Positions 1-13,632 of a DNA stretch of 49,915 nucleotides are shown here, piece by piece. Within the stretch, counting starts at the first letter, position 1; the number at the start of each line of letters is the position of its first letter. A program made the position numbers and the translations under genes. Source of the stretch: Ophiocordyceps camponoti-saundersi (nom. inval.). Taxonomy: Eukaryota; Ascomycota; Sordariomycetes; Hypocreales; Ophiocordycipitaceae. The notes under the pieces are model-generated. The model did not search any database. It had not been told where the DNA came from and saw only the letters and a list, made by a program, of their open reading frames with translations. The stretch spans positions 1-49,915 of the forward strand of contig PDHQ01000260.1 of assembly GCA_003339415.1 (NCBI GenBank), read 5' to 3'.

Positions 1-55
<55 letters not shown>
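1..55. repeat. (TTA)n microsatellite at left edge
   Basis: An uninterrupted TTA-unit array starts at the first base. The sequence that follows aligns with LINE copy C just after the short ATT-rich tract at 31,040-31,060, so the array is probably an expanded version of a microsatellite internal to LINE copy A. The left edge of the window therefore falls inside that element. Confidence 0.9.
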
Positions 56-603
56 TAAAAAAACCTTATTATAAAATTCTTATAAGAGTTTTAATTAAAA
101 ATATATTTAAAAATATAAAACCTTTACTTTTTTATATATAATATAGCGTATAATATTAACTAAATATAAAATAATATTAATTAAAAAGTAATAAATTATA
201 TTAAAATTAACTAATTTAAGTATATTCTAAAAAATATTTTTAAGCTTTAATATATTTTTAATTTTAATCGCTTAAAAAAAAGTGAAAGCTAAAGCTAAAA
301 AAAAAATTAAAAGGGAAAAATAAAATAATAACTTAGATATTAATTCTTATTATATTAATATTAAGGAGTAAATTAAAATAAATAATAATTAGAGAAAATA
401 AAAAGAGGGCGGGCGAAGTAAAAAAAATAAGCGGAGCGGAGGAGGATAAGAGAGTAGCGGAGGAGATAAAGATAAAAGCGGAGGAAATAATAAAAAAAAA
501 GCCAAAGCTTAAGCTAAACCTTATTTAAATATTAAAGCCTTCTTTTATAAAGTCCGTATTAGTAATATTAAAATACTTAGCAAAGAGCGATAATAATAGC
601 TTA
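1..603 (-). mobile_element. LINE copy A, 3' part (RIP-degraded, cut by an LTR element)
   Basis: This stretch aligns along its length with 31,040-31,630 of LINE copy C, with nearly all differences being C/T or G/A transitions. Its continuation is found at 7,532, on the far side of the inserted Gypsy element. It corresponds to the region downstream of ORF2 of the LINE, which also holds the opposite-strand reading frame described for copy C. The element's true 3' end lies outside the window. CpA and TpG are almost completely absent. Confidence 0.8.
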
Positions 604-853
604 TATAAAAGTCCTATACTCCTTAATATTTATAAGAAGCTAACTCTATTAATATAGAATAACTTAAGAGGTTCTAAAATATATACGGTATACGTACTTA
701 GGGTTATAGTTTATATATAGCCCGCGCCCGTCCTACGCGTAGCGCTAACTAATCGTATATACCTATATATACCCCGCGCTCGTTATACGCGCGGACTTAA
801 CTAAGCACCCCTTACCTAACTTAGCTATTCGGGCATAGCCCGAATCCCTTATA
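604..853 (-). repeat. LTR of Gypsy E1 (3' LTR in element orientation)
   Basis: This 250-bp direct repeat is matched end to end by 7,277-7,526, and by 24,015-24,264 in the opposite orientation. It contains a GC-rich core with CCCGCGCCCG and a TATATACC tract. Read on the - strand, the tract is a plausible TATA-containing promoter, which is an inference from composition only. Confidence 0.92.
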
Positions 854-3800
854 TACCTTATCGCTTTAAGAAAAGAGTATTTCCGGCCGTAGTATATATA
901 TATATAAGGTATAAGTTAAAATACCCCTTATATAGAAAATTTTTCTTCTTTCTTTTTTATTTTTCTCCTCGGGCTAGTTACGTTATTTTCCCTTACTAAG
1001 TAAAAAATTCTCCGAGCCTTATACTTTATTACTTCGCTACTATATTCTTATAATTTTTTTTTTCTATTATTATCGTTATTTAAGCTCTCTTATAATTATT
1101 TATTTTTTTTTATTATTATTATTTTTTAAGCTTTTTATATCTATTAAGTTATTATATTACCGCTTTAATATATTATTTAATTAGCCGTAGTTATTAGCTT
1201 ATATAATAAGCGGCTACGCCGTAAAGAGGGATTTAAATAATAAAAGCGTTATTATATTATAAAAAGTAAAATATTTATATACTCCTTATATTTAGGACTT
1301 TTATAACGGCTATAATATTAACTACTAACGCGGTTACGGGATAGCTTATAAAGCGTATAAGTAGCGGCAAAGATAGTGCCTCTAGGAAAGGTACTTTTTT
1401 ATTATAAATATACGCTTATAGTAAGCTATTTATAACTTATAGATAATAGTTAGGGAAAGATAAGCTATTATTTTACTTACTTACCTCCGCGCTAATAGAA
1501 TACTTAGCTAGCATACTTAGCTTACGCTAGAATTTCTTACTTATATTAATTACTTATAAGCTATATTAGCTATTATTTATATTATACCGTACTTAGCGAC
1601 CGATTTTTACGCCCCCTCTACGCTTAAGTAATAATAGTTCTCCGCGTTTATCCCCGCTATTAATAATATAATCGCTATGCCCGCCTTATATACCCTAACT
1701 TATAATATATTCTTAGCGATAATATAATATTAGTAATAGTAATAATAATAATAGGGCGCCCTTACCGCTAGCCTTAACTTTTTCGCCTTATAATATAAAA
1801 TATCCTTTTAATAATAGGAGAAATAGTAATAATAAATTCTTAAGTAATAATAAGATAAGTAAGCTATTTAAATTATAAATTACTAAGTAAATATTAATAT
1901 ATAAAAATAGGAGAATAAGGAGAGGAATAATATTTTTTATTAAATAATTATAATACTAATTAGTTTATATAATATACTAAGCTTACCCGCTATTTTACTA
2001 TATATTACTCTTATTAGCTTATATATATTATCTAGCTTTTAGTTACTTAGCGTTTATATATAATACTTATCCTCCCCCCCCGCTATATATTAGCTAAGCG
2101 GGTTTACGCTAGCGCTTATACGTAGTACGCGCGGCCTAGGAGCGGGATAGGTAAAACTCCCGCTATTAATATTATATTAAATATTCCCCTAGCTTTATAA
2201 TACGCTTTCCCTTACTTAAGGATATATTTATTATAAGTTAATATTAGCGCTAAGTTATAGCTAGCGCTATAATAGCTTTTTAGGTTACTTAATTATAATA
2301 AAAAATTACGAAAAAAAGATAGAGGAGGTAAATATTAGCTTAGAGCTAATATAAGGAGGGAGGAGGAGTAAATAGATAAAGAATAAAGGGGAATAAGGAG
2401 TAAAGGGGTAATATTATACTTATAAGATAAAAGGGGAAGGTTACTTAAAGGGGATAATTAGCTATAAGGAGCGCTTAAATAAGTATATAATTAAGTCCGC
2501 TTTAAGCTATTATAAAAGCGTATATTTTTTTATATAAACTTAAAATAATTTAATATTATATAATATTTAAAGCTATTAAGTAGCTTTTAAGTTAAAATAA
2601 CGTAACTTTTTTATTTTATAAAGATAAGTTAATAAGGCGTCTCGCCTTATAAGCGCTAACTTTTAGTATTTTTTATAATAAGGATTTCCTTAACTTTATA
2701 CTTATTAAGAGATAAGTTATCGTAAAAAAGATAAAGAAAAAGATTTAGCTAAGAGTTAGTAAATAATTAAGATAGTAAAAAATTACTAGTAGCACGCTTA
2801 ATAAGGTTAATATAAAAAGTAAAGTAAATATCGGGTAGCGTATTAAAAATAATAATAAGTAATATTAATATAGCTATTACTTTATATTTACTTTTAAGGT
2901 AATTAAGCTTCTAAGATAGATAGTTAAACTATATATAGGTAAAGTTAAGCTATATAAAATCGCTAACTTAGAACTATTCCGCGGGCTAGCGAGACTTATT
3001 TAAGGAGTCCTACTATTATTACTAAGCTTAGGCGATAAAGGCCTATATTAGTTTAACGCTATTACGAAGGAAATAAGTAAACGCTATAGCTTAGCTTTTC
3101 GGGGAAAAAATAGAAGCGGCCGCCTCTATTAGCTAATTAAGAAAGGTAATATCGAAGCCGTAAAGTAAGTAGTTAAGGTTAATACTTATTATAGATAAGT
3201 CCTAATTATTTAAGGTAAGCTAGTAAATAAGTAAGTAGCGTAGCTAGTTAAACTATAAGAAGGAGATTATATAATAGAGAATAGCTTATACTTTTTAATT
3301 TATACGCTTTATACCCCTATTAGTTTAAAAGTAATACGCTATAAAAAGTAGCTTATTAACCTTAGTAAGATAATAAAAAGTAAACTAAAAGTAGCTTATC
3401 TAATTAGAATTACGATCGGAAATTAACTTATAAAGGAAGCTATAAAACCGCTACTAATATTAAATAAAGCGCTTAGTATATTACTTAATATCTATAAATA
3501 TTATAGTTTTAAGCTAGATATATTTCGATAAGTAATTTATAATAATTATTAGGAAATAAGGCTAAGACTTTAAGGCGGTAAGTAGCTTAGTTATAAAGTT
3601 TATAGAGAGGGTTATCTAAAACTATTTAAAAGAAAGTAGCGGCTAAAGTAACCCTTAATAGCGCTAATAATTAAGGTAATCCCTATAATAGTAATAATTA
3701 TAAATAAAACGTGCTATATTCGTAAATATATTATTTTAGTAAAACTCGCGTTAAAGAAATATAAAAGTAATATTTTTACTAAAGTATCTTATTATAAGAG

Positions 3801-4849
3801 AATCGTAAGTTTATTAGATAAGTATAATAGTTAGGGGTTCCTACTTAGAAACCTAAAAATAGCCTTAAAATTATAGCTATCTATAAATAAAAATAAAATA
3901 GTTTATAATTTACTTATAAGTACCCGCCTCTAGTAGAAACTTCTAAGCGCCTAACTAAATTACTTAGTAATATATATAATAAAAGGAATTAATATAGAGA
4001 GCTTTTAACTAAAAGTTCTATAAAGTCTTATTATAAAAAGGGGCCGAGGTATTTTAAGTAAAAAGTATAATTATAAAAAACTAAGATAAGGCTAGATTAA
4101 ATTAAATTAGCTATAACTTAAAAAAGTAAATAGATATAGGCTATATAATTTAACTAAAGCGCTCCTCTATCCCGCGGCGATCCTATTCTCGCTAGGAAAG
4201 CGTATCGGGCCGCGACGCCTATACGCTAAGATAGTACTAAAAGCGGAAGTTAAAAAAAGTAAGTATCTTAGCTTAACGCGCCTAATATTTTATTATAGCC
4301 TTAAGCGTAATAAAATATTTTAAGGCCTTATAATTTATAAAGATAAAAAATAGCTATATAATTTTATATAATTTAGTAAATTATACTTTAAAGTAAAAAA
4401 TAATAATAAGAAGCTTTTTATTATAAATTATATAATTCTATTTTATAAGTAAAAGTTTCTTAAAATAATATATAATAAGCTAAAGGATATAGTTTAAGCT
4501 AAACTAAGAAAAGTACCTACTAATAGCCTTACTAAAATAGTTAGCTTTAATAATAATATTATAATCCGGATTTTACTAGGCGAGGATAAAGGTAAAGATA
4601 AACGCGGACTTAAGCGTATTAAAAGTAAGCTAGCACTTATTAGTTTAGTAGAAAAGCGCGCCGCGTTTTATAAGCTTAACTAAGGGGGCCGTAAAGTCTA
4701 AAAAGTAAAATATAAAATTATAATAAAAGTTAGTAAACTTAAGAAAACTATATACGCTTTAGATATAAGTTAACGCCTCCTATTTTAGAATTATAAAAAC
4801 TTTAATAAAGTCCGGCTATACTTTTTTACTAGCGTAAATAATAAACTTT

Positions 4850-5420
4850 AAATACTTAATTTTATAAATAGTAAAGTTATATTTATTAAAATTAAGGAAA
4901 AGCTTAGCTTAATAAAAATATAAGAGTATAACGTATACCTTATATTAATAATTAAAATAAGAACCCCTTAAATAAATAAAAATATCGTTTAAGTATATTA
5001 TAATAAAATCTCTAAAAAAGTTATTAAAAATAATATTAATATAATATTAGAATATAATAAGCGCTTTTATAAGGCTAAAAAAATAAATAAGGTATTTAAA
5101 TAAACTAAACTAAGTATAGAAAGCTATAAGGTATTCCTTACTCTTAGTAATATAAAGTTTATAAAAGGTAGCACGAATATTAAGTTTCGTAAATTAGTAG
5201 GTACCTAAAAAGCTACAGAGTATCTTTTTAATAAGTAAAAGGGGATAATAATCTTACTTTATTATTTTATTTAAAGCGTAATAATCGATATAAAAGCGCT
5301 ACCCGCCTCCTAGCTTTTTTATAAATAAAATAAAGGCGGCCGCGGATAATAAGCTAGCGTAGATTTATCTTTTATTTATTAAGTTAATAATCTATTTCCG
5401 AACTTCGAGGAGATATTCGT
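4850..5420 (-). pseudogene. Gypsy E1 reverse transcriptase relic
   Basis: Reading the - strand from about 5,420 downward gives the order of motifs typical of Ty3/Gypsy reverse transcriptase. These are an AAAFILFIKK block, GGG then RFYIDYYALNKI (about 5,262-5,312), the YYPLLLI block, and a FTKLNIRA block. At 4,981-4,997 the active site reads YLND, so the first catalytic aspartate is now asparagine. In-frame interruptions are TAA or TAG, at positions where the family has Gln or Trp. The frame cannot make an active enzyme. RNase H and integrase should follow toward 854; I did not trace them motif by motif. Confidence 0.85.
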
Positions 5421-7276
5421 AAAGTATATTATAAAGCGGGCCTTAAAGTAAAAGGGGTAAGGAACTATTAAGTTCTTAGTAAAGTAAGATATAATAATTA
5501 TAACTATTACGGTAAAAAGGTAAAATATTAGCTTTCTCCTTATCGAATAAGTTAGTAAAATCTAATATTTTAAAAAGTAAAAAGGGGGCTATAATTAAGG
5601 TAAAAGTTATAATACGTAAAACGCGAAAGATATTCTATAAGCTAATAGCGAGGAATTAATAATTAATATATTACTAAGATTTATAGTAAATAAAGGCTAC
5701 GAAAATAAAGCTAAAAATAGCTATAATAAAGTAAATAACTTACTAAAATTTAAAATATAAGATAACTAATCTGCTAGTAAAGTAAATTATAATTTCCCGC
5801 TTACTAAAGCGTAGCGAGATATTATTACGCGCTATCTAAAGTAAGCTAAAAATTAAGTTTTAAGTAAAGCCTAAGATTATATACGCTATTATAAGCGATT
5901 ATTAGCTATTAATATTAGCTATAAAGCGGATAAAGTAATAGATAAATAAATATAGCTTAAAGCGCACGCGCTACTAATAATATATTTATATAGTAGTATA
6001 GATTACTTATAAGTAAAAGAGGGGAATTTGCTTAAGCTAATAGCGCTATATAAAAAATTCGCTTATAGCGGTATAATAATTATAACTACTATCCGCTTAT
6101 ATAATAACGAAAAAAATAGAATTTATAAATATAAGGAGAAAAAAAAGAGGCGAGTTTATATTCTAACTAATATTTATAAAATAATTATTTAATATTTTAT
6201 AAGTAATATTACCGTAAAAGTCCTCCCTTTATAAGAAACTTAATATAAAAGGGATTCGTTTCCTTAGTCCGAGGCGAGGTCCTCTTTCTCCTTTACGGTA
6301 TTTATAAAGTAAACTAAAAAGGCTAATAAGAGAGGATTAAGCTTATACTCGCGTAAGAAATAGCTAATACCGCTATAGCGAAGGTAGCGGCCCTTAGCGT
6401 ATTACTTTATAATCTTATCGCTATTAGCCTTAATTACTTAATAATAAGTTTTACCGCTATAGCTATTTCGGCCTTAAAAAGGAGAGCTATTATATTTACT
6501 AAAATACGGCCGGGTATTAGTTTAATATATATTAGTTATTAGGGTATTCTAAGATAGCTTAGAAGCGGAAAATAAGGGCGTCCGGCTTTTATTTTTAAGG
6601 CGAAAAAACTTAATATTTACGGTAATAGCGCGGATTTTAATAATAGTAATAATATACTTAATTAGGGGAATATTATACTTTATATAATATTAGCGAATAG
6701 CTAGCGTAAGGGTATAATAGAGGCGTATAACCTTAATCTTATTAGCTTATTTAGCACTATTTATTAAAGTAAGCTTAGCTTTAAAGTGAATAAGGAAGTT
6801 AGAGAAAAACTTAGAAGCGCCTTATATAAGGTATTTAAGCTTTATTATAGCTATCTAGCGCTAATATAAGTTAGCAAATATAGTATTAAGGTAACTTAGA
6901 AAATAGTTAAGGTTATACTTATACTTAGTACCTTACTTAAAAAATAAGGCTACCTTAGCTTAAATTATAAGAAATAAGTATTAATATAAAAATACCTATT
7001 AATTATAAGTAGTACTAATAAAAGCCTAGTCCGCTTATAGCTTATAAGATATAAGGGAGCGCTATATTAGAAAAAGGTCCTTATCGCTATTAAATAGCGA
7101 TTTAAAAAGTAGTAGCTTATAGTAAGGTTACGATTATTACTATTTAAAAAGCTATATAAATTAATACTATTAGCGTATAAAGCTTTAAAGCTCCGTAATA
7201 ATAGCTTATTATTTCGAAAACTAAGCGATAATAGCTTATTAAATATTAAAGTTATTTATAGTTAAAGTTATTCTAT

Positions 7277-7526
7277 TATAAAAATCTTATACTTTTTAAT
7301 ATTTATAAAAAGCTAATTTTATTAATATAGAATAACTTAAGAGGTTCTAAGGTATATACGGTATATATACTTAGGGTTATAGTTCGTATATAGCCCGCGC
7401 TTATCCTACGCGCGGCGCTAACTAATCGTATATACCTATATATACCCCGCGCCCGTTATACGCGCGGACTTAACTAAGCACCCCCTACGTAACTTAGCTA
7501 TTTAGGCGCAGCCCGAATCCCTTATA
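7277..7526 (-). repeat. LTR of Gypsy E1 (5' LTR in element orientation)
   Basis: This is the second 250-bp LTR of the element. It carries slightly different RIP changes from its partner at 604-853. It is followed at 7,527-7,531 by the target duplication GCTTA and then by LINE copy A sequence. Confidence 0.92.
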
Positions 7527-10500
7527 GCTTAAAAAATAAGCTTATAAAAGTTAAAGGTATTATTAAGCGTAGAAGATAAAGTAAAGAGTAAGGTGGGAAA
7601 AAAAGTAAGCGGGCTAAGTAAGCTAAGTAAGGCTAAGTAAAATAAGAAATAAAAGTAAAAATAAAATATAAAGTAAATAAATAATAATAATTATATAATA
7701 AAAATATTAAAAATTATTTTTTATATTTAAACTTTAAATATAAATATTTTAATATATTTAAGTATTATAAAATAATATAAAAAGGTTAAATTAATAAAAA
7801 TATTATAAGCGGATAAATTATAAAATAAAAAAGCTTATAATAGCTTTATAACTAAAAGTTTTATTAAAATCTTTATAATTTTAAATTAAACTTATAAAAA
7901 ATATAAATAAAAGCGTTTTTTTATAAATAATAAGTTTATAATATAAAATAAAATAAGCTATTATCTTATTTTCTTTATTATTATAAAAGTAATAAGAAGT
8001 TATAATTATAAGAATATTATAAATATAAAGAAACTTATTAAGGCTAATTTTACTATTATAAAGCTAAGTTAAGGTATTATTAAAAAATTTCGAAAAACTT
8101 TAATAAATTTATAAAGTATTATTAGGTTTTAATTAAAGTAATCTATAAGTAAAATATTTAAAGGACTAATTATATTTTTAAAGCTTTCCTTTTTTAAAGT
8201 TTTAATAAAGCTATTACTTTTTATAAAAATAAGCTTTTAAAATCTTAAAAAATTAGAAGGAGATATTTAAAATTTATACTTAAGTAATAAAGGAGGATTA
8301 GAGGGATTTAAGAGGGATATAAGTAAAACGGGATTAGCTTTTATATTATTAATAGGAATATATAAAGATTCTCTTAAAAGTAAAGCGAATATAAGCTATA
8401 AGTTTTTTAATATAAAGGAGTTAATAGCTACGGGTAGCGTAATAAAATAAATAAATATTAATAAAAAATATAAAAGTTTTAAACTTAATATAATAAGAAA
8501 AGGTAGCTTAGTATACTTTAAAAATAATATAAAAATACTTAAACTAAGTTATAGCTAGCTATTAAAAAATAAGGCTTTTAAGTTCCTTACTTAGTAAAGT
8601 TAAAGTAGAGTAAATTATAGCGCTAAAAGCGATTATAAATTTAATAACCTTAGTATAAATTTCCTTTACTTAGAAAAATAAAAAGCTTTAAGTAAATAAT
8701 ATAAGCTTAGTTAAAGCTAGCTATTAGTAATTTAGCTTTTCTATAAAATAATAAAACTAAGGTTTTTATTAAAATTTATAATAAATTTAAACCTTAAATA
8801 TATATACTTTTTATATTAGTTAAATAATAATCTTATTAAAAATTAATAAGGTTATATTAGTAAAATAAGCTTTTATAAAATAAAGAAGCTTATTTTTAAA
8901 TAGTTAGAAGGTTATTTTATACTCCGCTACTTAATTTTAGTAAATAGTTTAAGCTTATTTAAGCTAATAGCGGACCTAAGTAAAGGTACGCTTAATATAA
9001 GGGATATTAATATTATTTATAAATTTAATAATAAGTATATTAGTTACCTATTTTAAGCGCTTATAAAAAAATAAGATATATAGGATAAATATTACTAAAG
9101 AGAGTAGGGAGCCTTAAAGGATTTCGGTAAAAATAAGGAAAAGCTTTAATAGTTTACTATTAACTTTTAAGCGAGAGGTATAGTTTAAAAAGTAAAAGTA
9201 AAAGAAAGCTATAATTTATCTAAGAAAGCTAAAAAAATCGAAGATTTCTATTAGCTTAAAGTATAAGATATAATTAAAAGCGCTTATTATATTAAATATT
9301 AAAAAAAAAATAAAGCTTTAGAGGCTTTAAATAATATAAATAAACTTTATTAAAAGGAGTAAAGTATTATTAGTTAACTAATTAAGCTAGTTACTTATTT
9401 AACTTTATAATAAGATTCTTATAAACTTTATCGCGTAGAATATTTTCTTCGCTATTATAATTTTAAAGATTTTATTTATAATATTAAAAAGAGAGATAAG
9501 ATAATAGCTACTTAAAGTCTAATAAATTTCTAAGCTTTTTCCCGCTTTCTAAAAAACCGTAATATTAAAAGTTTAATAGTAAGTAAGGAAATATTTATAA
9601 ATAATATATTCTTAAAAAAGCTTAGTTAAGATTACTATAAGGGGTTATTTATAACTTTTTAAGAAGCTAATAAGAATATTATTAAGCTTAGTAGACTTTT
9701 ATAATATAATATTAAAAATAATAAAGTAGATTTTATTTTTAGTAACTTAAGAGGGAATATTTATTACGGGGAAAAAGTTAAAAATAGGAAGGTATAAAGT
9801 ATTTTCTAAGAGATAGGGAAAAAACTTATAAGCTAAAAGCTTTAACTTTTCGGAGAAAGATAATTAAAAAGCGGAATTTATATTTTATTAAAAAAAAGTA
9901 TATATAAGCTTTAAAAAAGCCTAGCTATAAAATCTTATTTACTAAGCTATAAACTATATAATACTAAGGTTATTATATATAAAGGTAAGAAATCGCTTTT
10001 AATTATCCTTTTTTATTTTCCTAATAAATAATTTTTATTATATTATAATATTTTAATATATTTATTAATAATTAAAGTTAAGCTATATTTACTAATATTA
10101 CTTAATATATTTTATATTTAAAATTATAAAAGTAACTTTTAAGGTTTATTATAAGTATAAGTAAAGATTATATTATTAAGGTAATTTTAAAATTATTAAG
10201 TTAGCTATAACGTTTAATTATTTATATAACTATATTACTAACTTTTTAATATTTACTATAAACTTTATTTAAATAATAGAAAATAAAAGGCGGTTTTTTA
10301 CTTTTACTTATAAAATATAAAAATTAAAATAGTTTTAATATAATATTAAAGTAAAGTTTAAAAAAAGAAACGTAATAAATAACGCGGACTAAGAGATATA
10401 ATTAAAGTTAAGAAAATTAAAGTTTAGGCTAAAATATATAGGGAAATAATTAAATATATTTTAAATTAAGTTAATAATATTAACTTTTTATTTATATACC

Positions 10501-12676
10501 TTTTAAGTAATTTTATAAAAAAAGGTAAGGAGTTTAAAGTAAAGTTAGTAAAAAGCGGAGAGAAGCTCCGCTAAGTAAAGGGAGGTATATTTATAAAAGT
10601 CCTAAAAGGGTAATAAGCGTTAAAGTCGCTAAGGATAACTAGCGGAGCGGAGGCGGAGGTAAAATATAAAAAAAAAGAGGAGGTAATAAGTATAAAAAAA
10701 GTCTAATATATATTTTAAGCGGTAAGGAGTAAATAATAAATATTTAAAGCTTATTATAAAAAGAGATCTTAATAAAGTTAAGCTTTATAATAAGGTTTTA
10801 ATTATTAACTTTATATTATTTATATATATAAAAGAGAGCCTTACTTTTACTTTAAATAAAGTAATAAAAAGCGAGTTTAGGAAGCGGAGGGTAATTATAT
10901 ATATTAAGCTAAAATTCTTATATAGCAATAATATTATAGCTTTTTTTATTAAATAAGGCGAGCTAAATAAAGTAATTAATCTTTTATATATTTTATAATA
11001 AAGTTATAATTTTTATAAAGATTAAATATTAGAAATAGTTATTTATAATTACTTTAGTTATATAAAGTTTATTAATATAAACTTTACTTAAAATTATTAT
11101 AAGGCTAGTTATAAGTTACGAAGTTTATTATATAGCTTATAGCTTCTATAAGTATTATTAAATTAAAAGCCTTTTAAAGATTATTAAAATATATTTTTAG
11201 GGGATTTATAATATATTTACTTTTTTAAAAAAAATTATAATAAAGCTTTTACTATTTTTATAAAGTTACCGCTAAGTAAAGGCTAAAAGTTAAGCAGATT
11301 ATAATAATAAGAAAAAGCGAGGTTTATTAAGAAAGCTAAACTTAGTATAGCTTTACTATTTTTTAAACTTTAAGTAATCCTTTAATTATATAAAATATAT
11401 ACCTTTATATAAAATATAATAGCGGGGTCTTTCTCCTTTTTATATAAGGTAATTTACTTCTCTACTATTATATAAAATAGCTATATAATATTTATATTAA
11501 GGGGACTCTTAGTAATACTTAATAATATACTTAAATTAGAAATATTTATAATATTACTTAAAATATATAAAATCCTTATAAAGTTTATAATAAATTATCT
11601 CTATATTTATAATTATTTTATTTAAGTAAAGCTTATTTATATTTTTTATATTACTTAAGCTTATAATAAAATAAGTCTGCGAGGCTTCTCTATTAGCGGT
11701 ATATTAAGGTTAGAGTGCTTTTACTTAGACTATATTAACCTTATTTATCTCTCTAATAATACTAAATAGCGCGTTATAATTATAGTTAGCTATTAAGGCC
11801 TAAATACCCTTAGTAATAATAATATAAATTTAGCGTATATACTTAGCCTTTACTTTAAAAGCTTAAGCTACCTATTTATTTTTAAAAATAAGGTTTTTAT
11901 ACTTTAAGTTAAATATAATAATAAGATTACCGCTAGGAAATTAGCGCGCGGTAACTATTATAAAATAGCTTATAGCTTTATTAACTTTCTAAATAACTTT
12001 TTAAGAAATAAGCGCTAGAATTCTATTAATTATTAAGGTATTTTTTACTAATATAAATACCTCCTTTTTTATTTTTACCGGAATTAGTTATATAAAGGGT
12101 ATTATAAAGGGGGCGGAGTTTAGGGCGGAGTTTATAATTACGCTAGCCTAAGTTAAAGCTTTAAAAGCGGAGTTTAACTCCTTATTTATTATTTTATAAA
12201 AAGCGGCTTTAATTAACTTTTAAATAATATAAGAGATAGTAATAGGTAAGCTAGATAAGTTTTTAAAAGCTTATTAGCTTTATTTAAGCTTAATAAATAT
12301 TATATTAAAGATACTTTATATAAGGCGAAAATTTTACGCGGAGATTACTTTAATAAGTTTTTTATATATAGATTTTAAAATAAGATTTATTAAAGTTAAA
12401 AAAATATTATTAAATAAGTTATTAAAATTAATAATAATATTATATTAACTTTTACTTATATATAAATATTATTAAATTTAGTTAAGCTTCTAAGTCTCGC
12501 TATTAAGTATTATTAGCATTAACGGTAGATTAGGAGGCGGACCGCCTTATAACTTTATATTTAAAGTTATTCCCTTAATAAAGTTAAACTCTAAGAGGCA
12601 GAAAGTACTAAATTCTCGTAATATTATAGCGTTAAGTATAAATAAGGACCTTAATTCTTTAAAGTTATAAAAAGTT
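7527..12676 (-). mobile_element. LINE copy A, ORF2-ORF1 part (RIP-degraded)
   Basis: This is the continuation of the element at 1-603, colinear with 31,640-36,805 of LINE copy C and with 36,841-41,249 of copy D. Reading the - strand from right to left it holds ORF1 with the CCHC knuckle near 11,510-11,560, the endonuclease, and the reverse transcriptase near 9,050-9,130. The 5' end is placed near 12,676, where similarity to copies C and D stops after a short A-rich GTT motif. Decay is much heavier than in copy C, with most CpG also lost. No target duplication can be checked because the 3' end is outside the window. Confidence 0.85.
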
Positions 12677-13422
12677 ATATAAAAAAGATTAAAATACTTA
12701 TAAGTAAGCTACTAAGTTAAATAAAACTTTTTTAAAAAAAGTCTTATAATATTTTTTTAAAGATAAGTAATTTCTCTTTTAATTTTTTATAAAAAGAACG
12801 AGATAAGATTTAAAGTTTTTTATTATATACTTTTTTCCTAAATAATATATTATAATTTATATTTTTCTTATATAAGTTTAACTTATTTACTTTTTATTTA
12901 TAAAGAAAGGAAATATATTATAAAATTTTATTAAGATTTCTTTTTATAATTAGTTATTTATTAAAGGAATCTTATCTTATAATACTTTTTTTTATATTTT
13001 TAACTTTTATTATTTTAATCTTTAAGTATTTAATAAGATCTTTCTTTTAATAATATAGTTTTTTCTATCTTCTCTTTACTTTTTTAATAAAAGTTAAGCT
13101 ATAAAAATATATAGCGTTTAAAATCTCTTTTATTAGTTAAAAGTAAATATTAGTAACTTATATTTATTATTATAAATCTTTATATTATATATAATCTTTA
13201 TAAGAAACTAAGTAAGATTTTATATATAATAGCTAAAGCTTATTAAAAATAATAAGGAAATTAAGATTAGGTATTATATAAGCTATAATTAATTAATTAA
13301 AGCTATTTATTTTTAATAAAAGCTAAGTAATATTTAATACTTTTAATTTACTTATTATTACTTTTTTTACTTATTAAGCTAAGATTCTTTTTATTAATAT
13401 TTATAAGTTTTATATTAGCTAT
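12677..13422. other. AT-rich RIP-degraded DNA, no recognisable content
   Basis: This stretch has almost no CpA or TpG and no reading frame I can identify. It is the left half of the sequence into which the 1.8-kb LTR element inserted. Its continuation resumes at 15,203. Confidence 0.6.
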
Positions 13423-13632
13423 TATAAAGGTCTTACTAAGGCAATTATAAAAGTAAGCTAAAATAGAGTTATAATTAAAGCTATCAAAAAAAGGAAAGAG
13501 AGGGGAGAGAAGCCCCCCTCCTAAGCTAGCTATATACCCCGCGCGATAACTAAGCGCTATCGGGAAAACCTAAATATATCCGCTATAATCCCCCCTATCT
13601 AGCTACGATTAGTTATAGACTAATCTTTTATA
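13423..13632. repeat. Left 210-bp LTR of the short element
   Basis: Near-identical to 14,988-15,197, with differences that are transitions. It contains a purine-rich GAGAGGGGAGAGAAG tract followed by CCCCCCTCC, which together form a small stem. Confidence 0.88.

Larger units (their letters stand above)
604..7526 (-). mobile_element. Ty3/Gypsy LTR retrotransposon E1, full length, RIP-inactivated
   Basis: Two 250-bp direct repeats (604-853 and 7,277-7,526) bound a 6.9-kb element. The 5-bp duplication GCTTA (599-603 and 7,527-7,531) marks its insertion into LINE copy A; removing the element and one GCTTA rejoins the LINE. The LTRs begin and end with TATA, as expected if canonical TG...CA ends were hit by RIP. 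Reverse transcriptase reads on the - strand at about 4,850-5,420, so transcription ran right to left. Differences between the two LTRs are transitions, so they reflect RIP as well as age. Family assignment rests on the polymerase motifs. Confidence 0.92.
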
